Shown one piece after another: positions 44,408-51,976 of a stretch of DNA of 64,000 bases. The stretch is from Bacteroidales bacterium. GTDB taxonomy: Bacteria; Bacteroidota; Bacteroidia; Bacteroidales; VadinHA17. Below the pieces are notes generated by a model. It saw only the letters and a program-made list of their open reading frames with translations. It did not search any database and had not been told where the DNA came from. The stretch covers positions 42,856 through 106,855 of the forward strand of contig JADJLX010000004.1 in assembly GCA_016709865.1 (NCBI GenBank), given 5' to 3'. Numbering within the stretch: position 1 is the first letter of the stretch; each line of letters starts with the position of its first letter. Position numbers and translations under genes: made by a program.

Positions 44408-45169
44408 ATGAAAATAATTTCCTGGAACGTAAATGGAATTCGGGCAATTGCCAAGAAAACTTTTTTTACCGATATTGAACTTCTGGGAGCAGATATTCTG
44501 TGTCTTCAGGAAATCAAAGCACTGGAAAATCAGGTTGAAGAGGCTCTTAAGCCACTTATTGGATATCATATCTTTTCAAATTCTGCGAATAAACCGGGTT
44601 ATTCAGGAACAGCTGTTATCTCTAAGATCAAGCCTCTGAATGTTACAAAAGGTATTAACATCGATGAGCATGATACTGAAGGCCGGGTATTAAGTTTGGA
44701 ATTTGAGAAGTTTTTCCTGGTAAATGTCTATGTTCCCAATTCAGGCAGTGAGCTTAAAAGGCTGGGGTACCGGCAGGACTGGGATAAAGCTTTTCTTGGT
44801 TACCTGAAAACTCTTGAAAAAACAAAACCGGTAATTATCTGCGGCGACCTGAATGTCGCACATAAACCTGTCGATCTTGCCCGTCCAAAAGCCAATTACA
44901 ACAAAACAGCCGGCTATATGAAGGAAGAGATTGATGGTATGGACCGGCTTATACAAAATGGATTTGCCGATACATTCCGCCGGTTGCATCCCGATGAGAC
45001 TGACAGATACTCATGGTGGAGTTACAGACTGGGGGCCAGATCCAAAAACGTTGGCTGGAGAATCGATTATTTCCTTGTAAGTGAGGCATTCCTCCCATCA
45101 GTAAAAGAGGCGTTTATCCTCGAAGATATAACCGGGTCAGATCATTGCCCTGTGGGTATTGAACTTTAA
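44408..45169 (+). CDS. xth: Exodeoxyribonuclease III (AP endonuclease)
   Basis: A 253-residue exonuclease III family enzyme. Its active-site motifs are ISWNVNGIRA, LQEIKA with the metal Glu, GDLNVAH, SWWSYR and the catalytic GSDHCPVGIEL at the C-terminus. It cuts at abasic sites in base excision repair. It is 100 bases downstream of dus, on the same strand. Confidence 0.95.
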   Translation: MKIISWNVNGIRAIAKKTFFTDIELLGADILCLQEIKALENQVEEALKPLIGYHIFSNSANKPGYSGTAVISKIKPLNVTKGINIDEHDTEGRVLSLEFEKFFLVNVYVPNSGSELKRLGYRQDWDKAFLGYLKTLEKTKPVIICGDLNVAHKPVDLARPKANYNKTAGYMKEEIDGMDRLIQNGFADTFRRLHPDETDRYSWWSYRLGARSKNVGWRIDYFLVSEAFLPSVKEAFILEDITGSDHCPVGIEL

Positions 45170-45179
45170 TTACATGAAG

Positions 45180-45258
45180 AAGGCCCCTAAATCCCCTAAA
45201 GGGGACTTTCACATTATCAGCGACTTACAGAACCCCCTTCAGGGGGCAGGGGGCAAAG
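45180..45258. repeat. CCCCTAAAGGGG repeat pair
   Basis: CCCCTAAATCCCCTAAAGGGG on the left and CCCCCTTCAGGGGGCAGGGGG on the right, flanking a 28-base centre. Same family as 13481 and 37098. It lies between the converging xth and reductase genes. Confidence 0.7.
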
Positions 45259-45274
45259 GAACGTGGGCAAAACT

Positions 45275-45928
45275 TCAGAAATACACCTCCGTCAGAATAT
45301 TTTCAGACGGTACCCCTTTGTCTTGTAATATGTGGCTGACCTCATAGATCATATTGCTGTTTCCGCAGAGATAAAACAACATCCCCGATTTCACCAGGAA
45401 ACCTGACAGATACCTGGTGACCCTGCCTTTTTTTCCTCCGGTGGTTTCTTTTGAAGTGCACAAAATATACCTTGAGGGATCATATTCATCCCTTTCATAT
45501 GCCTCATCTGCATACCTTACACCATGTATAAGAGTATAATCAATTTCTGGATAAGATCTGACCATGCTGTGAAATGGTGAAATTCCGGTGCCTGTGGCAA
45601 TAAAGACATGCTTCCTTGTAAGCAGATCAAATTTCTCAATGCCAAAAGAACCAAATGGTCCGTTAACCTGAAGGAAATCACCCGGCTTGCAGTTTTTGAG
45701 TTGCTGTGAGACACTTCCTTCGGGAACCTCCCTCACAAGTATTTCGAGGTAATCGTCATTCTCACCGCTATAAATTGAATACTCTCTCTGATTCAATTCT
45801 CCTTTCAGCCCAACAATAATATGTTGCCCAGGCTTAAAATCCATCTTGCCTCGGTCGAACCTCAAAACAAATGTGCTTTCAGTCAGAAAGCGGACATTAA
45901 TAATTTTATGCAAGTCAGTTGAATCCAC
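45275..45928 (-). CDS. FAD-binding ferredoxin/flavodoxin-NADP+ reductase-like protein
   Basis: A 217-residue FNR-type protein with FAD motif REYSIYSG, the NAD(P)-binding GTGISPFHSMV and the C-terminal CGNSNMIYEV. The length fits a single reductase without an iron-sulfur domain. The electron partner is unknown. The RidA-like gene lies 42 bases upstream on the same strand. Confidence 0.85.
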   Translation of the reverse strand: MDSTDLHKIINVRFLTESTFVLRFDRGKMDFKPGQHIIVGLKGELNQREYSIYSGENDDYLEILVREVPEGSVSQQLKNCKPGDFLQVNGPFGSFGIEKFDLLTRKHVFIATGTGISPFHSMVRSYPEIDYTLIHGVRYADEAYERDEYDPSRYILCTSKETTGGKKGRVTRYLSGFLVKSGMLFYLCGNSNMIYEVSHILQDKGVPSENILTEVYF

Positions 45929-45970
45929 CTGTTCTGTTGTTTTCCTGAGCTTTTAAACAATAATACTCTC

Positions 45971-46495
45971 TCAATTATCCTCAATCTCCACAACCACCTC
46001 AACTTCAACTGCCATATTAAAAGGCAGAGCATACATACCAACTGCCGAACGGGCATGCTTTCCTTTCTCTCCAAAAATCTCAACCATCAGGTCGCTGTAA
46101 CCATTTATTACTTTCGGCTGATCTTTGAAATCTTCGGTACAATTGACCATCCCCAGAACCTTTACTATCCTCTTTACTTTGTTCAGCGAACCAAGCTCAC
46201 TCTTTATTACAGCCAGATGATTGATTGCAGTCAGCCTGGCTGCTTCATATCCCTGCTCAATTGACAGGTCTTTGCCAACCTTTCCTGTAATGTTTGTATT
46301 ATCAGGTTTCGTTGGCCCTTTGCCTGCCAGGTAAAGTAAATTACCGACCCTGACAGCATTTACATAATTGGCAACAGGACTGGATGGTTTTACAAGAACA
46401 ATTCCTTTTTCTTTCAGTTTAGCTTCTGCATCCTGAGCCAATACTGATGCCGATATAATAATGCAGGAAAAGAATAACAACAAAACCTTCTTCAT
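45971..46495 (-). CDS. RidA family protein with signal peptide
   Basis: A 174-residue protein with an N-terminal signal peptide (MKKVLLLFFSCIIISASVLAQ), then the RidA fold: VGNLLYLAGKGPTKPD, EQGYEAARLTAINHLAVIKSELGSLNKV, and the C-terminal HARSAVGMYALPFNMAVEVEVVVEI. The Arg of the imine-binding site appears kept in HARSAVG. RidA normally removes reactive enamines in the cytosol, so an exported copy is less usual. Confidence 0.87.
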   Translation of the reverse strand: MKKVLLLFFSCIIISASVLAQDAEAKLKEKGIVLVKPSSPVANYVNAVRVGNLLYLAGKGPTKPDNTNITGKVGKDLSIEQGYEAARLTAINHLAVIKSELGSLNKVKRIVKVLGMVNCTEDFKDQPKVINGYSDLMVEIFGEKGKHARSAVGMYALPFNMAVEVEVVVEIEDN

Positions 46496-46663
46496 GTTTA
46501 AACTGTTTTAATGAATGAATACCTTTTCTTCATAAAGATAATGATCTGTTTAATTGAAAAAATGCCTGATGCCTGTATTTATGCATCTGACTTGCTTATG
46601 GATTTTCCGTACAGAACCTTTACCTTTGAGATCATATTCCTTTCCATGAAATCTTTATGAAGT

Positions 46664-47722
46664 ATGTCAAAGCTATTTTCACCCCTTACAATTAAGAATA
46701 TCACCCTGAAAAACAGGATAGTAATGTCACCTATGTGCCAGTATTCAGCCGCAGACGGACTGGCAAACGACTGGCATCTGACACATTATGGAACCAGGGC
46801 TGTTGGCGGCACTGCACTGATTATAGTTGAGGCAACAGCTGTGGCTCCTGAAGGAAGAATTACCCCTGCTGATCTTGGTATCTGGAGCGATGAGCATATT
46901 CCGGGACTTACCCGGATTGCCCGGTTTGTGCAAAGACATGGATCAGTTGCCGCGATACAGCTTGCTCATGCAGGACGAAAAGCATCATGTGCAGTTCCGC
47001 ATGAGGGAGGCAGGCAACTTGATGAAAATAATGGCGGATGGAAAACAGTTGCACCAAGTGAACTTCCATTTTTAGAAAGCGACCGGAACCCCGAATCACT
47101 GACTAAGGAAGGGATTAACAAGATTATTGAAAGTTTTAAAACAGCTGCATACCGGGCACTGGTCGCCGGCTTTAATGTAATTGAAATACATAGTGCACAT
47201 GGTTACCTCATTCAGGAATTTCTGTCACCAATCAGTAACCATCGCACCGATGAATATGGCGGCTCTTTTGATAACCGGATTCGTCTGTTAAGGGAAGTAA
47301 TCGAAGCTGTTAAATCGGTCTGGCCTTCAGAAAATCCTCTCTTTGTAAGAATCTCATCTACCGACTGGACAGATGGAGGCTGGACTGTAGAAGAGAGTGT
47401 TAAACTTGCCTCAGTTCTTAAAAAGGCAGGGGTGGATCTGATAGACTGCTCTTCGGGCGGCAATGTTCATAATGCCAAAATACCTGCCGGGCCAGGGTTT
47501 CAGGTACCTTTCTCAGATGCTGTAAGGAAAACAGGGATACTTACTTCTGCCGTTGGTTTAATAACCTCAACCGGACAGGCAGAATCAATACTACAGGAGG
47601 AAAAGGCAGATCTGATTCTGTTAGGCAGGGAGTTGCTTAGAAATCCCTATTTCCCGCTTCGTGCAGCAAAAGAACTGAATGAAGACATTAAATGGCCAAC
47701 ACAATATCTCAGATCAAAATAA
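46664..47722 (+). CDS. NADH:flavin oxidoreductase, Old Yellow Enzyme (YqjM-like)
   Basis: A 352-residue FMN enzyme. The N-terminal LFSPLTIKNITLKNRIVMSPMCQYSA holds the YqjM-type Cys that senses substrate. IHSAHGYLIQEFLSPISNHRTDEYGGS and LFVRISSTDW follow the family order, and GRELLRNPYFPLRAA is near the end. It reduces activated alkenes. TACCTTTG (46621-46628) is a possible -7 box, and the gene faces the RidA-like gene divergently. Confidence 0.92.
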   Translation: MSKLFSPLTIKNITLKNRIVMSPMCQYSAADGLANDWHLTHYGTRAVGGTALIIVEATAVAPEGRITPADLGIWSDEHIPGLTRIARFVQRHGSVAAIQLAHAGRKASCAVPHEGGRQLDENNGGWKTVAPSELPFLESDRNPESLTKEGINKIIESFKTAAYRALVAGFNVIEIHSAHGYLIQEFLSPISNHRTDEYGGSFDNRIRLLREVIEAVKSVWPSENPLFVRISSTDWTDGGWTVEESVKLASVLKKAGVDLIDCSSGGNVHNAKIPAGPGFQVPFSDAVRKTGILTSAVGLITSTGQAESILQEEKADLILLGRELLRNPYFPLRAAKELNEDIKWPTQYLRSK

Positions 47723-47727
47723 GCCGA

Positions 47728-48375
47728 TCAGAGACATTGCATAATTTCCTGATAATATAGAACTTTCGTTTTCCCTGCAGGATTTTTACTTAACATTATC
47801 ATAGCTTTTGCCAGCTTATCTGTTGGCATACTCCTGTATTTCTTTGACGATCCAATAAGTACCAGGTCTATAACTTTCATTACTCCGGATGCAATTTTTT
47901 CTGCCAGTCTGAATTCTTTACGGTCACCAACCAGTAAGCTGGGTCTGAAGTGAAATACAGAATCCGGGAAATACTTTTCTGTGCCGACTTCCATTTCTGC
48001 TTTTGTTTTTAAATAGAAGTTGCCTTTCAGGCTCGCCCCTACACTTGATACATTTACCATAAGCTTTACCCCGTTACCGGAGGCAAGTCTGGCAAACGAT
48101 ATTGGCAGATCACGGTCTATCCGCTGCTGTTCTTCCTTGCTGCCTGCCTGTTTTATTGTTGTGCCTATGGCATTGAAAAGAATATCCCCCTGAACTTCCG
48201 GACCCAGAGAATCTATATCTTTCATTGGACTAACAATTTCCTTCAGTTTGGGACTGCTGATTCCGGTAGTTTTTCTCACAAAAATCCTCACTTCCGAAAA
48301 ATCGTTGTCCCTGAGAAGTTCGTTGAGAATCTGATTCCCAACCAGTCCTGTTGCACCTATTATAATTGCTTTCAT
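47728..48375 (-). CDS. NAD(P)H-binding oxidoreductase of the extended SDR type
   Basis: A 215-residue protein with the Rossmann motif GATGLVGNQILNELL and SSVGASLKGNFYLKTKAEME (Ser and Tyr-Lys-like region). It resembles the NAD(P)H-binding NmrA/HTATIP2 group. The substrate is unknown. It is downstream of the plug-domain gene on the same strand, separated by 14 bases. Confidence 0.8.
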   Translation of the reverse strand: MKAIIIGATGLVGNQILNELLRDNDFSEVRIFVRKTTGISSPKLKEIVSPMKDIDSLGPEVQGDILFNAIGTTIKQAGSKEEQQRIDRDLPISFARLASGNGVKLMVNVSSVGASLKGNFYLKTKAEMEVGTEKYFPDSVFHFRPSLLVGDRKEFRLAEKIASGVMKVIDLVLIGSSKKYRSMPTDKLAKAMIMLSKNPAGKTKVLYYQEIMQCL

Positions 48376-48389
48376 ATTTTATGATCTGA

Positions 48390-49103
48390 TCATTTGCCTT
48401 TTTTGGGATCTGCAGTAGAAATTAATATCACCCCATTGGATCCTCTTGATCCGTAAATAGATGCTGCCGAACCCTTTAGGATTTCAATTGATCTTATTAT
48501 CTGAGGAGCAAGATCATCTATACTGTTTACAGGAACTCCATCAACAACAAAAAGTGGTTCATTGCTTGCCAGCTGCGATGCTGCCGCCCTTATTCTGATG
48601 CTTTTTCCATCAACCACCACCCCTGGAATTTCTCCTCTGAACAGATCATAAATTGAGTTATAGGATGCATATCTCTCCCGCCTTGCATCTATTTTGCTTA
48701 CAGGAGTAGTCAGGTTTTTTCTTTTTTCTGTTCCGTATCCGATATTAACCTCTTCTTCACCGGACTTATCTTTCTGTCCGGGTATTTGTTTAACAACAGA
48801 GGTGTCGAGTGTGAAATTGATAACAGCCCGTCCGGCAATCAATTCTTCAATTTTAGCCGGGGAATTGGTTAATATACCTATTTTCTTTGCCGCAACTGTT
48901 GCTTTGATTTTGTATTTCCCTTTATTATCTGTTATCCGGTTGGTTTTTACACCATCAATCATCATTACAGCACCGGAAACCGGATGCTGATTTATATCTG
49001 ACACCACTCCTGTAATGGTAATCTTCTGGCTCTTTTCCTGACCGATAACCAGGTTGTTTATTATTAAGGCAAACAGAAATAAGAATAGAATTTTGGAGCT
49101 CAT
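48390..49103 (-). CDS. Stand-alone TonB-dependent receptor plug protein without a barrel
   Basis: A 237-residue exported protein: signal peptide, a carboxypeptidase-D-like regulatory domain (ITGVVSDINQHPVSGAVMMIDG, ~30-100), and a TonB-receptor plug (DLFRGEIPGVVVDGKSIRIR, FVVDGVPVNSIDDL, SIEILKGSAASIYGSRGSNGVILI). The C-terminal beta-barrel of a SusC-like receptor is absent, and the reading frame ends normally, so this is not an obvious truncation. The tonB gene lies 86 bases upstream on the same strand. Confidence 0.82.
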   Translation of the reverse strand: MSSKILFLFLFALIINNLVIGQEKSQKITITGVVSDINQHPVSGAVMMIDGVKTNRITDNKGKYKIKATVAAKKIGILTNSPAKIEELIAGRAVINFTLDTSVVKQIPGQKDKSGEEEVNIGYGTEKRKNLTTPVSKIDARRERYASYNSIYDLFRGEIPGVVVDGKSIRIRAAASQLASNEPLFVVDGVPVNSIDDLAPQIIRSIEILKGSAASIYGSRGSNGVILISTADPKKGK

Positions 49104-49189
49104 TTGCTTATGGATTATTTGTAATCCACTAAGATACTGAGAATCTCCAAGGAAACCGGCAGACTATTCTGAAATTAACAAAAAACTGT

Positions 49190-49975
49190 TCAGGGTGTCG
49201 TCTTAATCTGAAACTTTATCGGAACAGTAAACCACACAGGCACAGGGACTCCTCCCTGCTTCCCGGGCCTGAATGTCGGAAGCGTTTTTACTACTCTTAT
49301 AGCTTCAGCATCAAGATCAGGATCAACAGGTCTGAGAATACTTACCTGATCAATTCCCCCCTTGGAGGTTACACAAAACTTCACGATTACCGTCCCCTGG
49401 ATATTGTTTTCCTGAGGAACCGCCGGATACCGTGTATTATCTGCGATGTACTTCAGAAGTCCGGAGTTTCCTCCGGGAGGTTCCGGCATCTCTTCAACAA
49501 CAGTAAATGGTGCCGGTTCAGGTTCTGCTTCCGCTACTTCCTCTTTAACCTCAGTTTGTATTTCGATCACCTCTTCATTTTTTACTTCAATCTGTGCCTC
49601 ATCTGCTGTCATAAGCTGCACATTATCCTCAGGTTTAACAGTGTCGACAACAACAGGAGGAACATATTTCACCTGCTGAACCGTTTCCACGGGAGGCGGC
49701 GGAGTTGGTGGCGGGGCAACAACTTCATTTGGCTGATCGAGATTCTCAATCCTGATCTCAACAACTCTCTCTGCCCTTCTGGTTCTGTCTTCCAGTGCTT
49801 TAGCATTCAGATATGGCACAATTACTGCTGTTGCAATAATTACACATCCTACAAACAAAGAGATTAATACGTTCCGGTTATAGTTCTTACGCAGCAGATA
49901 TGCCCCGTAATTTTTGTTCCTGATTTCAAAAACGATTTCGTCAAATGCAGGAATTCTTTTCAAGTCTCTTTCCAT
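49190..49975 (-). CDS. tonB: Energy transducer TonB
   Basis: A 261-residue protein: a short cytoplasmic N-terminus, one membrane helix (VLISLFVGCVIIATAVIVPY), a proline-rich segment with PPPTPPPPVE, an acidic Glu-rich linker, and a C-terminal TonB domain (GGNSGLLKYIADNTRYPAVPQENNIQGTVIVKF...FRPGKQGGVPVPVWFTVPI). It should energise outer-membrane receptors. Its promoter carries the TTAGTTGTATAACTAA dyad over the -33 box, which links it to the BlaI-2 system. Confidence 0.93.
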   Translation of the reverse strand: MERDLKRIPAFDEIVFEIRNKNYGAYLLRKNYNRNVLISLFVGCVIIATAVIVPYLNAKALEDRTRRAERVVEIRIENLDQPNEVVAPPPTPPPPVETVQQVKYVPPVVVDTVKPEDNVQLMTADEAQIEVKNEEVIEIQTEVKEEVAEAEPEPAPFTVVEEMPEPPGGNSGLLKYIADNTRYPAVPQENNIQGTVIVKFCVTSKGGIDQVSILRPVDPDLDAEAIRVVKTLPTFRPGKQGGVPVPVWFTVPIKFQIKTTP

Positions 49976-50047
49976 GGCTGCTGAATTAGAGTGAATACTT
50001 GAATTTCTTTATTAATGTCTCCTAATACATTTAAACATTAATCATAC

Positions 50048-50082
50048 CAAAGATACAACGAATTGTTTAGTTATACAACTAA
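50048..50082 (-). promoter_or_regulatory. tonB promoter with TTAGTTGTATAACTAA dyad
   Basis: On the minus strand, TTG (50078-50076), 20 bases, then TATCTTTG (50055-50048) match the Bacteroidota promoter. The 16-bp near-perfect dyad TTAGTTGTATAACTAA (50082-50067) covers the -33 element. TAGTTGTA occurs at the same position in the BlaI-2 promoter. Confidence 0.68.
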
Positions 50083-50129
50083 TTTCTTAATTATTTTATT
50101 TGCTTTTGTATATAGTTCCTGCTGAATGC

Positions 50130-50160
50130 GGGGGATCCTGAGCGCCAGCGAGGAATCTCC
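50130..50160. repeat. GGATCCTGAGCGCCAGCGAGGAATC motif
   Basis: A C/G-rich sequence unlike its AT-rich surroundings, in the divergent space between tonB and the monooxygenase gene. It resembles a dispersed motif of related genomes, but there is only one copy in this window. Confidence 0.3.
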
Positions 50161-50265
50161 TTCGTCAATTCTAATATTTAACCTGAAAATGTTCCTTGTT
50201 TTATCAAATTATATGGATAAATTTATTCCGGTTATTTATTTTACCTAATCTCAAAATCAATACAC

Positions 50266-50694
50266 ATGAAAAACCTTCTTTTCGGATTGGCTGGCCTGCT
50301 AATGCTTGTTTCGTGCAATGGTGGTGTTAAAAAAGATGCCGCAAATAATGACTGTGCATATAATAAGGATTCCATGATTGTTGTTATGCGCTTTGAACGC
50401 AAAGTTAAGCCCGAGAATGTGGCATTGCTCAAACAATCATTCGACGCCTGCAAGGCAGAAGTCCTGGCAAAAGAGCCCGGATGCCTCGATTATTCACTGT
50501 TTCAGTCATATACCGACAGCACGTTGTTTTGCCTCACTGAGGCATGGGCAAATAAAGGTGCCCATAATGCACATATGCAGTTGGAGCACACCAAAAAACA
50601 TATCGCTGAAATCCAGGGTATCAACGATCCTGCTTTTAAATCAACAACAAGCTATACCTACTGGGTTTGTCCGGGGGCTAATGAAAAAAAGTAG
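50266..50694 (+). CDS. ABM-domain (antibiotic biosynthesis monooxygenase-like) lipoprotein
   Basis: A 142-residue predicted lipoprotein (MKNLLFGLAGLLMLVSCNG) with an ABM ferredoxin-like domain: IVVMRFERKVKPENVALLKQSF, EPGCLDYSLFQS, FCLTEAWANKGAHNAHM and a final EIQGI. Cytosolic ABM relatives are quinol monooxygenases or heme-degrading enzymes; the lipoprotein form is of unknown role. It converges on the TPR gene and shares the hairpin at 50721-50742. Confidence 0.8.
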   Translation: MKNLLFGLAGLLMLVSCNGGVKKDAANNDCAYNKDSMIVVMRFERKVKPENVALLKQSFDACKAEVLAKEPGCLDYSLFQSYTDSTLFCLTEAWANKGAHNAHMQLEHTKKHIAEIQGINDPAFKSTTSYTYWVCPGANEKK

Positions 50695-50720
50695 CAGATT
50701 AAATTGTGGATTAATTTAAA

Positions 50721-50742
50721 GGGGCGGCTCTCCAGCCGCCCC
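50721..50742. terminator. GC-rich hairpin between convergent genes
   Basis: A perfect 9-bp stem, GGGGCGGCT (50721-50729) and AGCCGCCCC (50734-50742), with a 4-base loop, between two converging genes. A T-run is not clear on either side. Confidence 0.6.
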
Positions 50743-50790
50743 CTATCACCTGCTAACGATAAACTAAAAAGACAGACCTGTTTTAGACTA

Positions 50791-51963
50791 TTATTTCCTG
50801 GCAGAATCAATTTTTGATTTTATGTCAGTATATTTCTGACCAAGAGCAGGATCTTTCGCTTTAAGTCTGTAATAAAGCTCCTGCAGACGACTCATTGTTT
50901 CAATATCATCCGGCTTAAGCTCGTTTGCCTTTTCCATAAATGGAAGGGCCCTGGCATAAACTGTGTTTAACTCTTCAACAGCTTCATTGTATTTCTTAAT
51001 ATCTAATATATCGTTTGCTTTGGTGTTCATTTCGGCAGCCTTGTTAATATATGCAATCCCAAGAGCATATTGTGTATCATAATAATCTGACTTAATATCA
51101 ATTGACCTGCTTAGATCTGCAATGGCTTCATCATACTTATTCTGATTCAGATATATTATCCCTGATGCCAGATAAAGACTGAAATTCTTCTGATCATTTT
51201 CTTTCGCTACCTTAATATACTTCAGAGCTTCTTCATTCTTATTGCTCTTAATGTAGAGATCTATTAATTGAAGATATATGTCTTTATCGTCTGGAAACTT
51301 TGTTGTGAGGTTTTTAAGAATAGACTCTGCTTTTAGTGTATCACCAAGCTCCATATAACATGCCTGGATTTCAAAGTAGGGTCTAACACCAAGATATTTC
51401 ATCTCTGTACATTTTTCATAGTACTTTATTGCTTCACTGTACTTCTTTGAATTAACAGCTGCCAGTCCGGCATTATAATACATGCCGGTATCAACAGTGC
51501 CTGCATACTTATCACTTTCTGTAATCTTAATCTGAGTCTCAAAAGATTTGAGCGCACCTTCAAATTCTTTGTTTTCAAACCTTGCACTCCCCTGATTATA
51601 AAGATTTACAGCCAGAGAGTTATAAATCAGATTTGTTATAATCTTCTTTTTCATCGTCCCTTTGGGATCGAGTTCCACTGCTTTCTCATATGAAATATAT
51701 GCTTCCTCAAGCGGATCAGAATACAATGATTTGAAATCAGGATTTTCAGAATCGAAAACAGCCTGACAAAGCTTTCCCTTCGCAAAATAGGTATTGGGCC
51801 AGTTTCTGGTGCTTTCATTTTGAAGTGACTGATCTATTGCCTCCTTCGCCTTATCGAGCATCCCCTGATCAGTATAGCTAATTGCACTTGTGACTTTTCC
51901 TTTCTGCGACAGGGCTGAAAGTGAAAATGTTAAAAACATTAAAAAAATCAATCCTTTTTTCAT
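50791..51963 (-). CDS. Exported tetratricopeptide repeat protein
   Basis: A 390-residue protein with a signal peptide (MKKGLIFLMFLTFSLSALSQ) and at least six TPR-like helical repeats, for example GTVDTGMYYNAGLAAVNSKK and NFSLYLASGIIYLNQNKYDE. It is probably a scaffold in the periplasm. It starts 13 bases after the M56/TonB-2 gene, so it is the third gene of the BlaI-2 operon. Confidence 0.88.
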   Translation of the reverse strand: MKKGLIFLMFLTFSLSALSQKGKVTSAISYTDQGMLDKAKEAIDQSLQNESTRNWPNTYFAKGKLCQAVFDSENPDFKSLYSDPLEEAYISYEKAVELDPKGTMKKKIITNLIYNSLAVNLYNQGSARFENKEFEGALKSFETQIKITESDKYAGTVDTGMYYNAGLAAVNSKKYSEAIKYYEKCTEMKYLGVRPYFEIQACYMELGDTLKAESILKNLTTKFPDDKDIYLQLIDLYIKSNKNEEALKYIKVAKENDQKNFSLYLASGIIYLNQNKYDEAIADLSRSIDIKSDYYDTQYALGIAYINKAAEMNTKANDILDIKKYNEAVEELNTVYARALPFMEKANELKPDDIETMSRLQELYYRLKAKDPALGQKYTDIKSKIDSARK

Positions 51964-51976
51964 CTTACCACTTTTA

